From assembly GCF_900115005.1 (NCBI RefSeq), contig NZ_FOUY01000013.1, positions 91,382-155,381 on the forward strand: DNA of 64,000 nt. Direction: 5' to 3'. This document shows, in pieces, positions 43,132 through 51,181 of this stretch. Positions within the stretch are counted from its first letter, which is position 1, and every line of letters starts with the position of its first letter. Position numbers and translations under genes: made by a program. The notes beneath the pieces are model-generated. The model saw only the letters and a program-made list of their open reading frames with translations. It was not told the DNA's origin and ran no database searches. Source of the stretch: Pseudonocardia ammonioxydans (GTDB lineage: Bacteria; Actinomycetota; Actinomycetes; Mycobacteriales; Pseudonocardiaceae).

Positions 43132-44298
43132 ATGCTCGCCGCTCACCACACCCGCTCACGTCCGAGACGCTCCCCGCGCCGGATCCTCCGCATCGCGACC
43201 ACCGGGCTCGCCGCCGTCCTCGTCCTCGGTGCGTGCTCCAGCCGCGCACCGGTCGAGGACCAGGCCGCCACCGGGACCCTCGACGAGCCGATCGTCGTCA
43301 CCGACCAGCGCGGGAAGACCCACACGTTCACCGAGCCGATCGACTCCATCGTCACGACCGTGATCCCGGCCCCGTCGATGATCACGGCGCTCGACCAGAG
43401 CTACGACCGGGTGAAGGGGGTGAACCAGTCGACCATCACCCGGGACAAGGACAGCACGTTCGCCGACATGTTCCCGCAGGCGCTGGACAACACCGTCGTC
43501 GCCGGGCCGGACTTCGTCCCGAACGTCGAGACGATCATCGAGCTCGACCCCGACGTCGTCATCCAGTGGGCCGACCAGGGTGACTACGAGACGTTCATCG
43601 GCCCGATCGAGGCGGCCGGCTACCCGGTGATCGGGCTGCAGTACGGCACCCAGGAGGACCTCGAGACCTGGGTGACGATGTTCTCGCAGCTGCTCGGCAA
43701 GCCCGAGCGCGGCGCGCAACTCCTCGACCGGATGCACGCGACCATCGACGAGCTGCGGGGCTTCGCCGCAGCCCGGACCACGTCGCCGCGGACGATCTTC
43801 CTGCGCACCGCGGGCGACGGCGGCTACAACGCGGGCATGAGCTCGAGCGACGCCTACATGCACAACTGGATGACCCTGCCGGGCGCGACGAACGTCGCGG
43901 CCGACGTCGAGTACTCCACGCAGAGCGCGCTGAACGTCGAGCAACTGCTCGAGTGGAACCCCGAGGTCATCTTCACCTCGTCGATGACGGCGCTGACCCC
44001 GGCCGACGTCTACGCCGACCCCGCACTGGCCGGGCTGGACGCGGTCAAGAACAAGCGGGTCTACGCCGTGCCCTCCGGCGGTTTCTGGTGGGACCCGCCG
44101 AGCGCCGAGTCGCACCTGATGATGAAGTGGGCCGCGGCGATGCTGCACCCGGACACCTACACCGTCGACCTGCGCGCCGAGATCACCGAGCACTACGAGT
44201 TCCTCTACGGCACCACCGTCACCGACGAGCAGATCGACGACCTCCTGCGCTTCGACGCCAACAGCGACTCGGCGGGCTACGGTGTCCTCGCTCGCTGA
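43132..44298 (+). CDS. Siderophore/iron-type ABC transporter substrate-binding lipoprotein
   Basis: A 388-residue class III periplasmic-binding-fold lipoprotein. Seen: a basic N-region, hydrophobic core and lipobox VLGAC, then two lobes joined by a long helix (TVIPAPSMITALDQSYDRVKGVNQ, NVETIIELDPDVVIQW, LNVEQLLEWNPEVIF). ATG 43132 is chosen as it gives a normal signal peptide; AAGGGA lies 12 bases upstream. A GTG at 43066 would add 22 residues. An IdeR-like box upstream and FecCD-type partners downstream support iron or siderophore uptake. Confidence 0.88.
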   Translation: MLAAHHTRSRPRRSPRRILRIATTGLAAVLVLGACSSRAPVEDQAATGTLDEPIVVTDQRGKTHTFTEPIDSIVTTVIPAPSMITALDQSYDRVKGVNQSTITRDKDSTFADMFPQALDNTVVAGPDFVPNVETIIELDPDVVIQWADQGDYETFIGPIEAAGYPVIGLQYGTQEDLETWVTMFSQLLGKPERGAQLLDRMHATIDELRGFAAARTTSPRTIFLRTAGDGGYNAGMSSSDAYMHNWMTLPGATNVAADVEYSTQSALNVEQLLEWNPEVIFTSSMTALTPADVYADPALAGLDAVKNKRVYAVPSGGFWWDPPSAESHLMMKWAAAMLHPDTYTVDLRAEITEHYEFLYGTTVTDEQIDDLLRFDANSDSAGYGVLAR

Positions 44299-45364
44299 GT
44301 CCACCGCCGTCGAGCCCTCTCCCCCGGTCGCCACGACTCCCCGGCAGCGCCTGCGCACCTGGCTCACGCTCCCCGCGATCGCCCTGGTGGTGCTGCTGAT
44401 CGCGGTGTTCGCGCTGGCCACCGGCCGCTACGGGGTCCCGCCGGTGGAGGTCGCGCGGCTGCTGATCGGGCAGGTGCTCCCGATCGAGCAGACCTGGTAC
44501 CCGCAGGAGGCCTCGGCCGTGCTCGACGTGCGGATGCCGCGGGTCCTGCTCGCGCTGCTGGTCGGCGGCGGGCTCGCGCTCGGCGGCGCGGTGCTGCAGG
44601 GCGTCTTCCGCAACCCGCTGGTCAGCCCGGAGGTCATCGGCGTCTCGGCCGGTGCCTCGTTCGGCGGGGTGCTCGCGCTGGTGCTGAGCCTGGGCAGCGC
44701 GGCGCTGGTCGGCGGCGCGTTCCTGACCGGCCTGGTCGCGCTGGTCCTGGTGCTGGCGATCGCGCGCCTCGCCTCGGGGTCGCCGCTGCTGATGGTGGTG
44801 CTGGGCGGGGTCGTCGTGAGCGCGTTCTTCAGCGCGCTGGTCTCGCTGCTCTCGTTCGTCGCGGACCCCTACGAGACGCTGCCCGCGGTGACGTTCTGGC
44901 TGCTCGGCTCGCTGGCGACGGCGTCCTACGGCAAGGTGCTGGTGGCCGCGGTGCCGATCGGTCTCGGCGTCGTGATCGCGCTGGCGCTGCGGTGGCGGCT
45001 CAACATCCTCTCCCTCGGTGAGGAGGACGCGGCCGCCCTCGGCGTGCCGCCGCGGCTGACCCGCAACGTCCTGCTGGTCGCGGTCGCCCTGATCGCCGCC
45101 GGAGCGGTCGCGGTGTCCGGGGTCGTCGGCTGGGTCGGGCTGGTCGTGCCGCACATCTGCCGGTTGATCGTGGGCAGCGACCACCGGGTGCTGCTGCCCG
45201 CGTCGCTGCTGGTCGGTGCCGGGTACCTGCTGTTGATCGACACGTTGTCGCGCTCGCTGACCTCGAGCGAGCTGCCGCTGGGCATCCTCACCGCGATCAT
45301 CGGTGCCCCGTTCTTCATCCTGCTGCTCAGCCGGTTCCGGAAGCAGGTGGGTCTCGGTGATTGA
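44282..45364 (+). CDS. FecCD-family iron/siderophore ABC permease
   Basis: A 360-residue BtuC/FecCD permease. Seen: RMPRVLLALLVGGGLALGGAVLQGVFRNPLVSPEVIGVSAGASFGGVLAL, GEEDAAALGVPP (coupling-helix region) and GWVGLVVPHICRL, with about ten membrane segments. The GTG start lies 17 bases inside the binding-protein gene, so the two are tightly coupled; the stop region overlaps the ATPase start. Confidence 0.9.
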   Translation: MSSLAESTAVEPSPPVATTPRQRLRTWLTLPAIALVVLLIAVFALATGRYGVPPVEVARLLIGQVLPIEQTWYPQEASAVLDVRMPRVLLALLVGGGLALGGAVLQGVFRNPLVSPEVIGVSAGASFGGVLALVLSLGSAALVGGAFLTGLVALVLVLAIARLASGSPLLMVVLGGVVVSAFFSALVSLLSFVADPYETLPAVTFWLLGSLATASYGKVLVAAVPIGLGVVIALALRWRLNILSLGEEDAAALGVPPRLTRNVLLVAVALIAAGAVAVSGVVGWVGLVVPHICRLIVGSDHRVLLPASLLVGAGYLLLIDTLSRSLTSSELPLGILTAIIGAPFFILLLSRFRKQVGLGD

Positions 45365-46121
45365 GGCGACCGCGATCTCGCACCGCTACCGCGCCGACCG
45401 GTGGATCTTCCGCGACGTCTCCCTGCAGCTCGAGCCCGGTGAGGTGCTGGCGGTCCTCGGGCCGAACGCCCGCGGGAAGACCACCATGATCAAGTGCCTG
45501 GCCGGGCTGCTGACCCCGACCAGCGGCACCGTGCGGCACACCGGCACCGTCGGCTACGTCCCGCAGAGCCACTCCGCCGCGGTGAACTACCCCGTGCTGG
45601 AGATGGTCCTCATGGGACGGGCCCGGCACGTCGGGGTGTTCTCGACGCCGACGCGGACCGACCGCGACCTGGCCGCCGACGCGCTCGGCCGGGTCGGCCT
45701 CGACCACCTGGCCGAACGGCCCTTCACCCGGCTCTCCGGCGGCGAACGGCAGATGGTGCTCATCGCCCGGGCCCTCGCCTCCGGCTGCGGGACCCTCGTC
45801 CTCGACGAGCCGGCGTCCGCACTGGACCTGCGCAACCAGGGCCGGGTGCTCGCCGTGCTCGACTCACTCGCCAGCGAAGGAATGTCCATCGTCATGACCA
45901 CCCACCATCCCGACCACGCCCTGCGGGTCGCCGGGCGCACGATGCTCGTCGTCGATCCCGACGACATCCGGGTCGGCGACACCACCGCGCTGCTCACCGG
46001 CGACACGCTCAGCGAGCTGTACGGGCTGCCGATCAGCACGCTCGACGTGGCGATCGGCGGCCGCGACGAGCGCGTCGTCGTCCCCGACTTCGGGGTCGGC
46101 ACCACGGCGGGTGCCCGGTGA
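45357..46121 (+). CDS. Iron/siderophore ABC transporter ATP-binding protein
   Basis: A 254-residue FecE-type ATPase. Seen: Walker A GPNARGKTT (the third position of the usual GPNG motif is alanine), Q-loop YVPQSHSA, signature RLSGGERQMVLIARAL, Walker B LVLDEPASALDL and switch TTHHPDHAL. The GTG start overlaps the permease end by eight bases. It overlaps the next gene by GTGA, so the two unknown proteins that follow are in the same operon. Confidence 0.9.
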   Translation: MIEATAISHRYRADRWIFRDVSLQLEPGEVLAVLGPNARGKTTMIKCLAGLLTPTSGTVRHTGTVGYVPQSHSAAVNYPVLEMVLMGRARHVGVFSTPTRTDRDLAADALGRVGLDHLAERPFTRLSGGERQMVLIARALASGCGTLVLDEPASALDLRNQGRVLAVLDSLASEGMSIVMTTHHPDHALRVAGRTMLVVDPDDIRVGDTTALLTGDTLSELYGLPISTLDVAIGGRDERVVVPDFGVGTTAGAR

Positions 46122-46780
46122 CCGCGACCGCTCCCACCCGCACCCGGACGGTCGGGCTCACGCTCGCCCCGGCCGCGGCCGGCGGGATGGGTCCGCAGGT
46201 CGCGGCGGAGGGCCTGGAGCTGCACGACTGCTACAACCTGCCCCAGCTCGACCTCGGCGCGATCGCCGGGATCACCCTCTCTGCCTCGTGCGACCAGCTG
46301 TTCCTCGGCCGGCACCGCGCGCTGCTCGAGGAGTTCGTGCGCTCCGGCGGGCGGCTGCTGGTCAACGGCCACGTCGTCGAGCCGTTCCTCCCGGGCCTCG
46401 CCCGCTGGCGGCGGCTGGTCTACAAGGGACCACGCGACCTCGTGATCAGCCGGTTGGCGCCGCACCCGATCTGGGACGGCATCGACCTCGACGACGTGCT
46501 GTTCCGCACCGGCGTCTCCGGTACGCACACCTTCGAGGAGCTGCGCGCGATCGGGGTGGCCGGCTTCTACGGCCGCGGCTACCACCTCGACCTGCCCGAG
46601 GGCGCCCGCGTGCTCAACGGCATCGGGCCGCTGCAGGCGCCGATCGACTACACGTTCACGCTCGGCGCGGGCGAGATCGTCGTCCACGGTGGACTCGACC
46701 TATTGACCTTCGCGGACCCGGCCCGCAGCACGGCACGGTTCGCGACCACGATCATCGACTGGCTGGGGGGCGCGCGGTGA
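46118..46780 (+). CDS. Glutamine-amidotransferase-like (ThuA/GATase1-like fold) protein A of unknown function
   Basis: A 220-residue soluble protein. Seen: LLEEFVRSGGRLLVNGHVVEPFLPGLARW, the pattern of a class I glutamine-amidotransferase-like/ThuA beta-alpha fold, and repeated aromatic segments later. No Cys-His-Glu triad is evident: the single cysteines lie near residue 32 (HDCYN) and 50 (SASCDQL). It starts by GTGA overlap with the ATPase and ends by GTGA overlap with a related protein. A role in handling the imported iron ligand, for example its reduction, cleavage or release, is only inference. Confidence 0.6.
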   Translation: MTATAPTRTRTVGLTLAPAAAGGMGPQVAAEGLELHDCYNLPQLDLGAIAGITLSASCDQLFLGRHRALLEEFVRSGGRLLVNGHVVEPFLPGLARWRRLVYKGPRDLVISRLAPHPIWDGIDLDDVLFRTGVSGTHTFEELRAIGVAGFYGRGYHLDLPEGARVLNGIGPLQAPIDYTFTLGAGEIVVHGGLDLLTFADPARSTARFATTIIDWLGGAR

Positions 46781-47403
46781 GCGCACCGGAGATCGCGTTC
46801 GTGCACGGCGGCTCGGCGTCGCACCTGGCGACGCTGCAGGACCCCGCGCTGGCGCCCTACCGGCTGCGGCCGGTCTACCTCTACGACTTCACCCCGGACG
46901 ACGTCGCCGGCGCCGACGCCGTGATCGTCGCCGACCGCGAGCACCCCGCGCTGCTCGGGAAGCACGGACCGGCGCTCTACGAGGTCGTCGAGCGCGGCGG
47001 TGTGCTCGTGGTCTTCGGGGAGAACGCCGCGCACGAGTGGCTGCCCGGGATCTCGTGGGAGCCGCGGCCGACGAACTTCTGGTGGTGGCGCACCGGCGAG
47101 GACCACGGCATGCGGCTGCAGCCCTCCGACGCGCCGATCTGGGACTTCTTCTCGGAGAAGTCCATGATCTGGCACCACCACGGGATCTTCACCCCGCCGC
47201 AGGGCGCGGTGCCGCTGGTGACCGTCGAGGAGGACGGCATCACGGTCGGGGCGACGACCTACCACGACACCGTCTCCACCGACGGGGAGCTGTTCGTGAC
47301 CACCATGGACCCGTGCTTCCACCACGGGGCGGCGTTCATGTCGGGCGCGACCCAGCTGCTCTACTCGACGCTGCGCTGGGTGGAGCACCGGGTGCGGGCC
47401 TGA
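46777..47403 (+). CDS. Glutamine-amidotransferase-like protein B, distant relative of the preceding gene product
   Basis: A 208-residue soluble protein. Seen: DAVIVADREHPALLGKHGPALYEVVERGGVLVVFGENAAHEWLPGISW, which parallels the GGRLLVNGHVVEPFLPGL segment of its neighbour, so the two are probably diverged duplicates. It is rich in His and Trp (PTNFWWWRTGEDHG, MIWHHHGIF, DPCFHHGAAF), which could bind metal or heme (inference). Last gene of the IdeR-box operon. Confidence 0.6.
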   Translation: MSAPEIAFVHGGSASHLATLQDPALAPYRLRPVYLYDFTPDDVAGADAVIVADREHPALLGKHGPALYEVVERGGVLVVFGENAAHEWLPGISWEPRPTNFWWWRTGEDHGMRLQPSDAPIWDFFSEKSMIWHHHGIFTPPQGAVPLVTVEEDGITVGATTYHDTVSTDGELFVTTMDPCFHHGAAFMSGATQLLYSTLRWVEHRVRA

Positions 47404-47418
47404 GCCGAGTCACCTGCA

Positions 47419-47478
47419 CGGCCGGGCATTACCTGCCGGGTCGTGCATTACCCGCGAGGTCGTGCATTTACCCGCGAG
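47419..47478 (+). repeat. Three imperfect 19-21-bp direct repeats downstream of the iron operon
   Basis: GTCGTGCATTACCCGCGAG (47440-47458) and GTCGTGCATTTACCCGCGAG (47459-47478) are nearly identical; a diverged third copy with GGCATTACCTGCCGG lies at 47425-47439. TGCACG (47414-47419) and CGTGCA (47443-47448) can pair. The array fills the gap between the iron operon and the next membrane-protein gene. Confidence 0.8.
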
Positions 47479-47517
47479 GTCATTGAGCGCCCGCTCCGGG
47501 CTCTGCAGCCTCGCAGG

Positions 47518-47925
47518 ATGGGACCCCACGAGAACACCACGACGCGCGATCCGGCCCTCGAGGCACTGGCCGTGGGCCGGATCGTGCTCGGGGCGGCGAG
47601 CCTGGCCGCGCCGGCGGCACTGGCGCGGTCGCTCGGTGTCGAGCCCCGCCCGGAGCTGATCTACCTGACCCGGATCTTCGCCGGACGCGCGGTCGCGCTC
47701 GGCGCCGGATACCTCACCGAGCCGCTCGAGCAGCGGCGCCGTTGGCAGCGGCTCACGCTGTTCGTCGACGTCACCGACACCCTCGCCGCCCTCGGCCACC
47801 TGCGGCGCCAGGACCTGCCGCGCTCCGCGGTGCTGGCGCTCGGCGGGCTCACCGGGACCTACGCCGCCGTCGGCGCGTTCGCGGCGGCGCGGGCGGCGGT
47901 TGCCGCGGCCCGGCGCCCCGTGTAG
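47518..47925 (+). CDS. Small membrane protein (DUF4267-like)
   Basis: A 135-residue protein with about three to four hydrophobic segments (LAVGRIVLGAASLAAPAALARSLG, TRIFAGRAVALGAGYLT, LTLFVDVTDTLAALG, VLALGGLTGTYAAVGAFAAARA). Length and pattern fit the DUF4267-type family from memory. ATG 47518 is chosen as the first methionine before the conserved part; only a weak GCAGG precedes it. Function unknown. Confidence 0.6.
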   Translation: MGPHENTTTRDPALEALAVGRIVLGAASLAAPAALARSLGVEPRPELIYLTRIFAGRAVALGAGYLTEPLEQRRRWQRLTLFVDVTDTLAALGHLRRQDLPRSAVLALGGLTGTYAAVGAFAAARAAVAAARRPV

Positions 47926-47976
47926 CGTCGATCTCAGGTCACCGCAGTGCTACGTCGTGTGACACGCCCGTTGCTC

Positions 47977-48006
47977 CACATGCTCACCGAAGCACATGCT
48001 CGCCGA
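47977..48006 (+). repeat. Direct repeat CACATGCTC(A/G)CCGA, two copies, 16-bp period
   Basis: Copies at 47977-47990 and 47993-48006 differ by one base. They lie in the 314-bp gap 47926-48239, upstream of a small ORF, and could be tandem half-sites for a regulator. The same gap has a CACGCC/GGCGTG hairpin near 48088; I see no gene in it. Confidence 0.7.
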
Positions 48007-48239
48007 GTCATGCTGCGAGCGACGTCGCCTCCCGCCGGTTCAGCCGGAGCCCGCTCCCGCGAGACCTGCCCGGTACCACCGCGGTGACACACGCCCGACA
48101 GGCGTGCAGACCACACCCGTACAGAGCCGACCCCGCACGGCAGCCGGCTCGACGCCGCTCCCCCGCGCCACGCACAGGGGTCCGACGTGTACCCGCCGGC
48201 GTCGTCCGACGCCGGCCCCGTATCCGAGGAGACTGCTCC

Positions 48240-48485
48240 ATCACCGCACCCGTTCTGCCCACCCGCCCGCACACGTCCTCGACGTACCGCCCGGCCGGTC
48301 GGCACACCGCCCCGCTCACCCGCCCGCACAGCACAGCCGGCGCTCGCGTCCGGCCGGCCGAGCTCCGGCCCGTCGAGTTCTGCTCCCCCGGCCCCGTGGA
48401 CGACGACGTCCGGGCACCCGCTGCGGCCGACCGCAGCGAGGCCGCCATGCGCGGGCACCGCCACCCCTTCCAGAGCGCCGCGTAG
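48240..48485 (+). CDS. Coding-like 81-codon ORF with AGGAG but ATC where the start codon should be
   Basis: The frame 48240-48485 (stop TAG) has about 90 percent G/C at third positions over its full length and is preceded by AGGAG (48227-48231) at eight-base spacing. At the expected initiation position stands ATC (ITAPVLPTRPHTSSTYRP...); no ATG, GTG or TTG lies in frame nearby. The peptide is Pro/Arg-rich with an acidic middle (GPVDDDVRAP) and ends HRHPFQS. Either initiation uses ATC, or a start ATG was lost by mutation. I recognise no family. Confidence 0.4.
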   Translation: MTAPVLPTRPHTSSTYRPAGRHTAPLTRPHSTAGARVRPAELRPVEFCSPGPVDDDVRAPAAADRSEAAMRGHRHPFQSAA

Positions 48486-48547
48486 GCGCTCCACCGCCGT
48501 CGGACACCTCGGTGGCGAGGCCCCCACCGGCGGAGCAGAGTGGTGGC

Positions 48548-49268
48548 ATGGACACCGTGACCAGATCTCGCCGGAGCCTGGCCGCCGACATCGGCGTGAT
48601 GCGGCGCGAGTCGGGCATGGCGATGGCCACCATCGCGAGCCTCGACGACACCGAGATCCGCAAGCCGACCCGGTGCCCGGGGTGGACGCGGGCGCACGTG
48701 CTCGCCCACCTCGCCCAGGACGCGGATGCCCTGGCGAACCTGGCCACCTGGGGCCGTCACCGGCCGGGAGACCCCGGCCTACGCCTCGCGCGAACAGCGC
48801 GACACCGACATCGAGACCGCCGCCGGGAAGTCCGCCGCCGAGCTGGTCACCGCCCTCGGCCAGGCCAACGGACGCCTGCTCGGCGCGTTCCAGCGGCTGC
48901 AGGGCGGGGTGCAGGTCGAGACGCTGCCGACCCTGTTCTCCGGGGAGATCAGCGCGTACTCGCTGCCGGCCCGGCGTACGACGGAACTCGTCGTCCACCA
49001 CAACGACCTCGACACCACCTGGGACTGGCACGAGGCCGGACCGGACGCGATCGTCGACGCGATCGACATCTGCGTGCACCGGCTGCAGGTCCATCCCGAC
49101 GCCCCCGGCCTGCACGTCGTCGCCCGCGAGGGTGAGGAGTGGACCGTCGGCGACGGCTCGGTCCGGATCGAGGGCTACTACGAGACGTTGCTGCCGTTCC
49201 TGGCGCGCGCGGAGGTGGACGAGGGCCTGCAGTACGAGGGCGGCCTTCCGGCGCTACCGGCCTGGTGA
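48548..49268 (+). pseudogene. Mycothiol-dependent maleylpyruvate isomerase-family gene, frameshifted
   Basis: The first frame (ATG 48548) reads RRSLAADIGVMRRESGMAMATIASLDD...CPGWTRAHVLAHLAQDADALANLATW and the protein continues in the next frame as AVTGRETPAYASREQRDTDIETAAGKSAAELV...TTELVVHHNDLDTTW to the stop at 49268. The switch falls in a GGGG run at 48750-48753; three Gs would restore one 239-residue protein of the DinB-like MDMPI family (metal residues in HVLAHL and ELVVHH). Either an authentic frameshift or a homopolymer error. Confidence 0.75.
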
Positions 49269-49338
49269 GGACCCGCGCCCTCCGCGGGACCCGGTCCCGG
49301 ACGTACGGCGCCGAGCCGACCGTCGGGCCGTCGCCCCC

Positions 49339-50172
49339 TCACCCGCCCCGGACCGCCGACCGGTCCGGCTCCCGCCGCACCCCGGCGTCGACCACCGGCG
49401 GCGGGACGACCAGCACCGGGCACTCCGCGCCGAGCGCCAGTTCGGTGACGGTCGACCGCAGCCAGGGACGCCGGTCGGCGGGGCGGGCCTCGAGGACGAG
49501 GAGCCCGGCGTGGCCCGCGGCGCGCAGCAGCGCCGGCAGGGCCCGGTCGTCGACCACGTCGGCGTGCACCGCGACCTCGTCGGAGTCCCAGCGTCGCGCG
49601 AGGTCCTCGACCTGCCCGGCGACGTCGCCGGGCCCGGAGCGCGGGCGCAGGGCGTGCACGATCCGCAGGTCCGTACCCCGGCGCCGGGCGCACTCGTGCG
49701 CGACGCGCACCAGCTCGATGTCGCCCTCCGGGCGCTCGATGCCCACCACGACCGGACCGGTCCGGTCGGCGGTGTCGGCGTGGACGACCGCGATCGGGAC
49801 GCCGACCGTGTGCAGGACGGTGAGGACGGCCGGGTCGGCGGGGCCGTCGCCGATGCGCTGGTGCCCGATCGCACCGAGCACCAGCAGATCGGCCTCGCTC
49901 GCAGCGCCGGTCAGGACCCGGACCGGGGAGTCGTGCACCAACGCGGCCTCGACGGCGACCCCGGGCGCGGTCGCGCGGGCGATCCCGGCGGCACGGGTGA
50001 GCACCCAGCGGGCGTGGCGGCGCCAGGCCGGGACGTCACCGGTGTCGTAGGCGGCGGCGTGCACGATGCGCAGGCCACAGCGCCGGGCCGACGCCTCGCG
50101 GGCGGCCCAGCGGGTGACCGCGACCGAACCCGGCGATCCGGTGACGCCGACGACGACCGGACGCCCGCTCAC
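49339..50172 (-). CDS. Tandem universal stress protein (UspA)
   Basis: A 277-residue protein with two Usp domains. Seen: VVVGVTGSPGSVAVTRWAAREA, the ATP-binding-like LLVLGAIGHQRIGDG in domain one, VVVGIERPEGDIELVRVAHECA and LALGAECPVLVVPPP in domain two. The second domain lacks a full G-2x-G-9x-G(S/T) loop. Its GTG overlaps the stop of a small upstream ORF (GTGA). It belongs to a stress/dormancy-like cluster with a second Usp-like gene, an Rv1733c-like gene and a CBS gene. Confidence 0.88.
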   Translation of the reverse strand: MSGRPVVVGVTGSPGSVAVTRWAAREASARRCGLRIVHAAAYDTGDVPAWRRHARWVLTRAAGIARATAPGVAVEAALVHDSPVRVLTGAASEADLLVLGAIGHQRIGDGPADPAVLTVLHTVGVPIAVVHADTADRTGPVVVGIERPEGDIELVRVAHECARRRGTDLRIVHALRPRSGPGDVAGQVEDLARRWDSDEVAVHADVVDDRALPALLRAAGHAGLLVLEARPADRRPWLRSTVTELALGAECPVLVVPPPVVDAGVRREPDRSAVRGG

Positions 50173-50345
50173 CGGAGGCCCCCGGTCGTGCGAGCCGCGG
50201 CCGTCGTCGTACCGCCCCGGCGGCCGACATCCACGTGGACATCGGCATCCACGTGGACATCGGCATCGCCACCACCGTGCTCGCGCAGAGCGACGGCGCG
50301 GGTGTCCCCGCACATCGGCTCGATCACGATCCGGGCGTGCACCAC
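50169..50345 (-). CDS. Small protein upstream of and coupled to the universal stress protein
   Basis: A 58-residue ORF from GTG 50345, with AGGAG five bases upstream, ending by GTGA overlap with the Usp gene. The N-terminus (VHARIVIEPMCGDTRAVALREHG) looks like folded protein; the middle is the repeat ADVHVDADVHVDV encoded by two 18-bp DNA repeats; the C-terminus is Gly/Thr/Arg-rich. Strong SD and coupling argue that it is translated. No family recognised. Confidence 0.5.
   Translation of the reverse strand: MVHARIVIEPMCGDTRAVALREHGGGDADVHVDADVHVDVGRRGGTTTAAARTTGGLR
50229..50264 (-). repeat. Two exact 18-bp tandem repeats, each with a TCCACGTGGA palindrome
   Basis: ATCCACGTGGACATCGGC occurs at 50229-50246 and again at 50247-50264, inside the small ORF upstream of the Usp gene. 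Each copy holds the perfect 10-bp palindrome TCCACGTGGA. Confidence 0.9.
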
Positions 50346-50411
50346 GACGACTCCTGGGGCCGGGACGGAGGCTGACCGCTCCACGCTGGCACCACCTGGT
50401 TGCGACAGACA

Positions 50412-50511
50412 GGCGCGAAGGTCCCGCGTTCTGCGGGACCGAGGTCTCCCCCGCGCACTCCGGGCCGGCCCGTGACGTCCCGTCCGTCACGCATGAAGGG
50501 CCGGTCGGCCC
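50412..50511. promoter_or_regulatory. DosR/DevR-like palindromes in the Usp / Rv1733c-like divergent region
   Basis: GGGCC-GGTC-GGCCC (50498-50511) is perfectly symmetric with the GGGAC-N4-GTCCC geometry of DosR/DevR boxes and lies 86 bases before the Rv1733c-like ATG. GGGAC-CGAG-GTCTC (50435-50448) and GGCGC-GAAG-GTCCC (50412-50425) are weaker copies. GGTCCCGC and GCGGGACC (50420-50427, 50433-50440) also form an 8-bp hairpin. Confidence 0.45.
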
Positions 50512-50596
50512 GGGATTCACGGGCCGCCGGCTCCTGGCGCTCCCCGCGGTCACCGGCCACGCTCGGCCGGATCACCAGCTGGGGGCGGGAGCGGCC

Positions 50597-51175
50597 ATGG
50601 CGACGACCTCCGGGATGCCCCACGGCGACGACGCGCCCGCCGTCCTGCGCCGCCGCGCGCGACGGCAGGAGGACGCCGTCTGGCTCCTGCTGACGGCCCT
50701 GGTGATCGTCGCCGCCGCGGTGCTCACCGCCGTCGCCGTGTCGGTGCACGGGAGCACCGTCGAGCGGGGCCGGGAGCTGGTCTCCGAGCGCCGGCTCACG
50801 CCCGCGCTGGTCGTCACCGACGCCCCGATCATCGCCCACGGGTCGTACGCGACCCACCAGACCGAGGTCCGCTGGACCGGCCGGGACGGGCTGCCGCACA
50901 CCGGACACACCACGCTGACCGAACGGCACGCTCCCGGCGAGACCGTCGAGATCTGGGTGGACACCGGCGAGCGTCCGGTCGTCGCGCCGCCGGACGCCCG
51001 GGACGCCGTGATCGCCGCGGCGGTGACCTGGCTGTTCGGGATGATGGCGGCCGTGGCGGGGATCGCCGTGCTCGGCCGCCTGCTGCTGGCGTGGACCTGG
51101 TGGCGTCTCGGCCGGGCCTGGGAGCAGGACTGGGCGCAGGTGGAGCCCCGGTGGGCGGGCCGGTCGGAGCGCTGA
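50597..51175 (+). CDS. Rv1733c-like membrane protein
   Basis: A 192-residue protein with two membrane segments flanking an extracytoplasmic domain (about 28-50 and 138-163). Seen: TEVRWTGRDGLPHTGHTTL, APGETVEIWVDTGERPVVAPP, the terminal ARDAVIAAAVTWLFGMMAAVAGIAVLGRLLL and WEQDWAQVEPRW, the same layout as mycobacterial Rv1733c, a DosR-regulon antigen. ATG with GGGAG five bases upstream. Divergent from the Usp pair across DosR-like palindromes. Biochemical role unknown. Confidence 0.75.
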   Translation: MATTSGMPHGDDAPAVLRRRARRQEDAVWLLLTALVIVAAAVLTAVAVSVHGSTVERGRELVSERRLTPALVVTDAPIIAHGSYATHQTEVRWTGRDGLPHTGHTTLTERHAPGETVEIWVDTGERPVVAPPDARDAVIAAAVTWLFGMMAAVAGIAVLGRLLLAWTWWRLGRAWEQDWAQVEPRWAGRSER

Positions 51176-51181
51176 GCCCGC

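Noticed and set aside
50324..50929. Minus-strand frame opposite the Rv1733c-like gene
   Set aside because: The plus-strand gene has SD, membrane segments and family features; the antisense frame has none.
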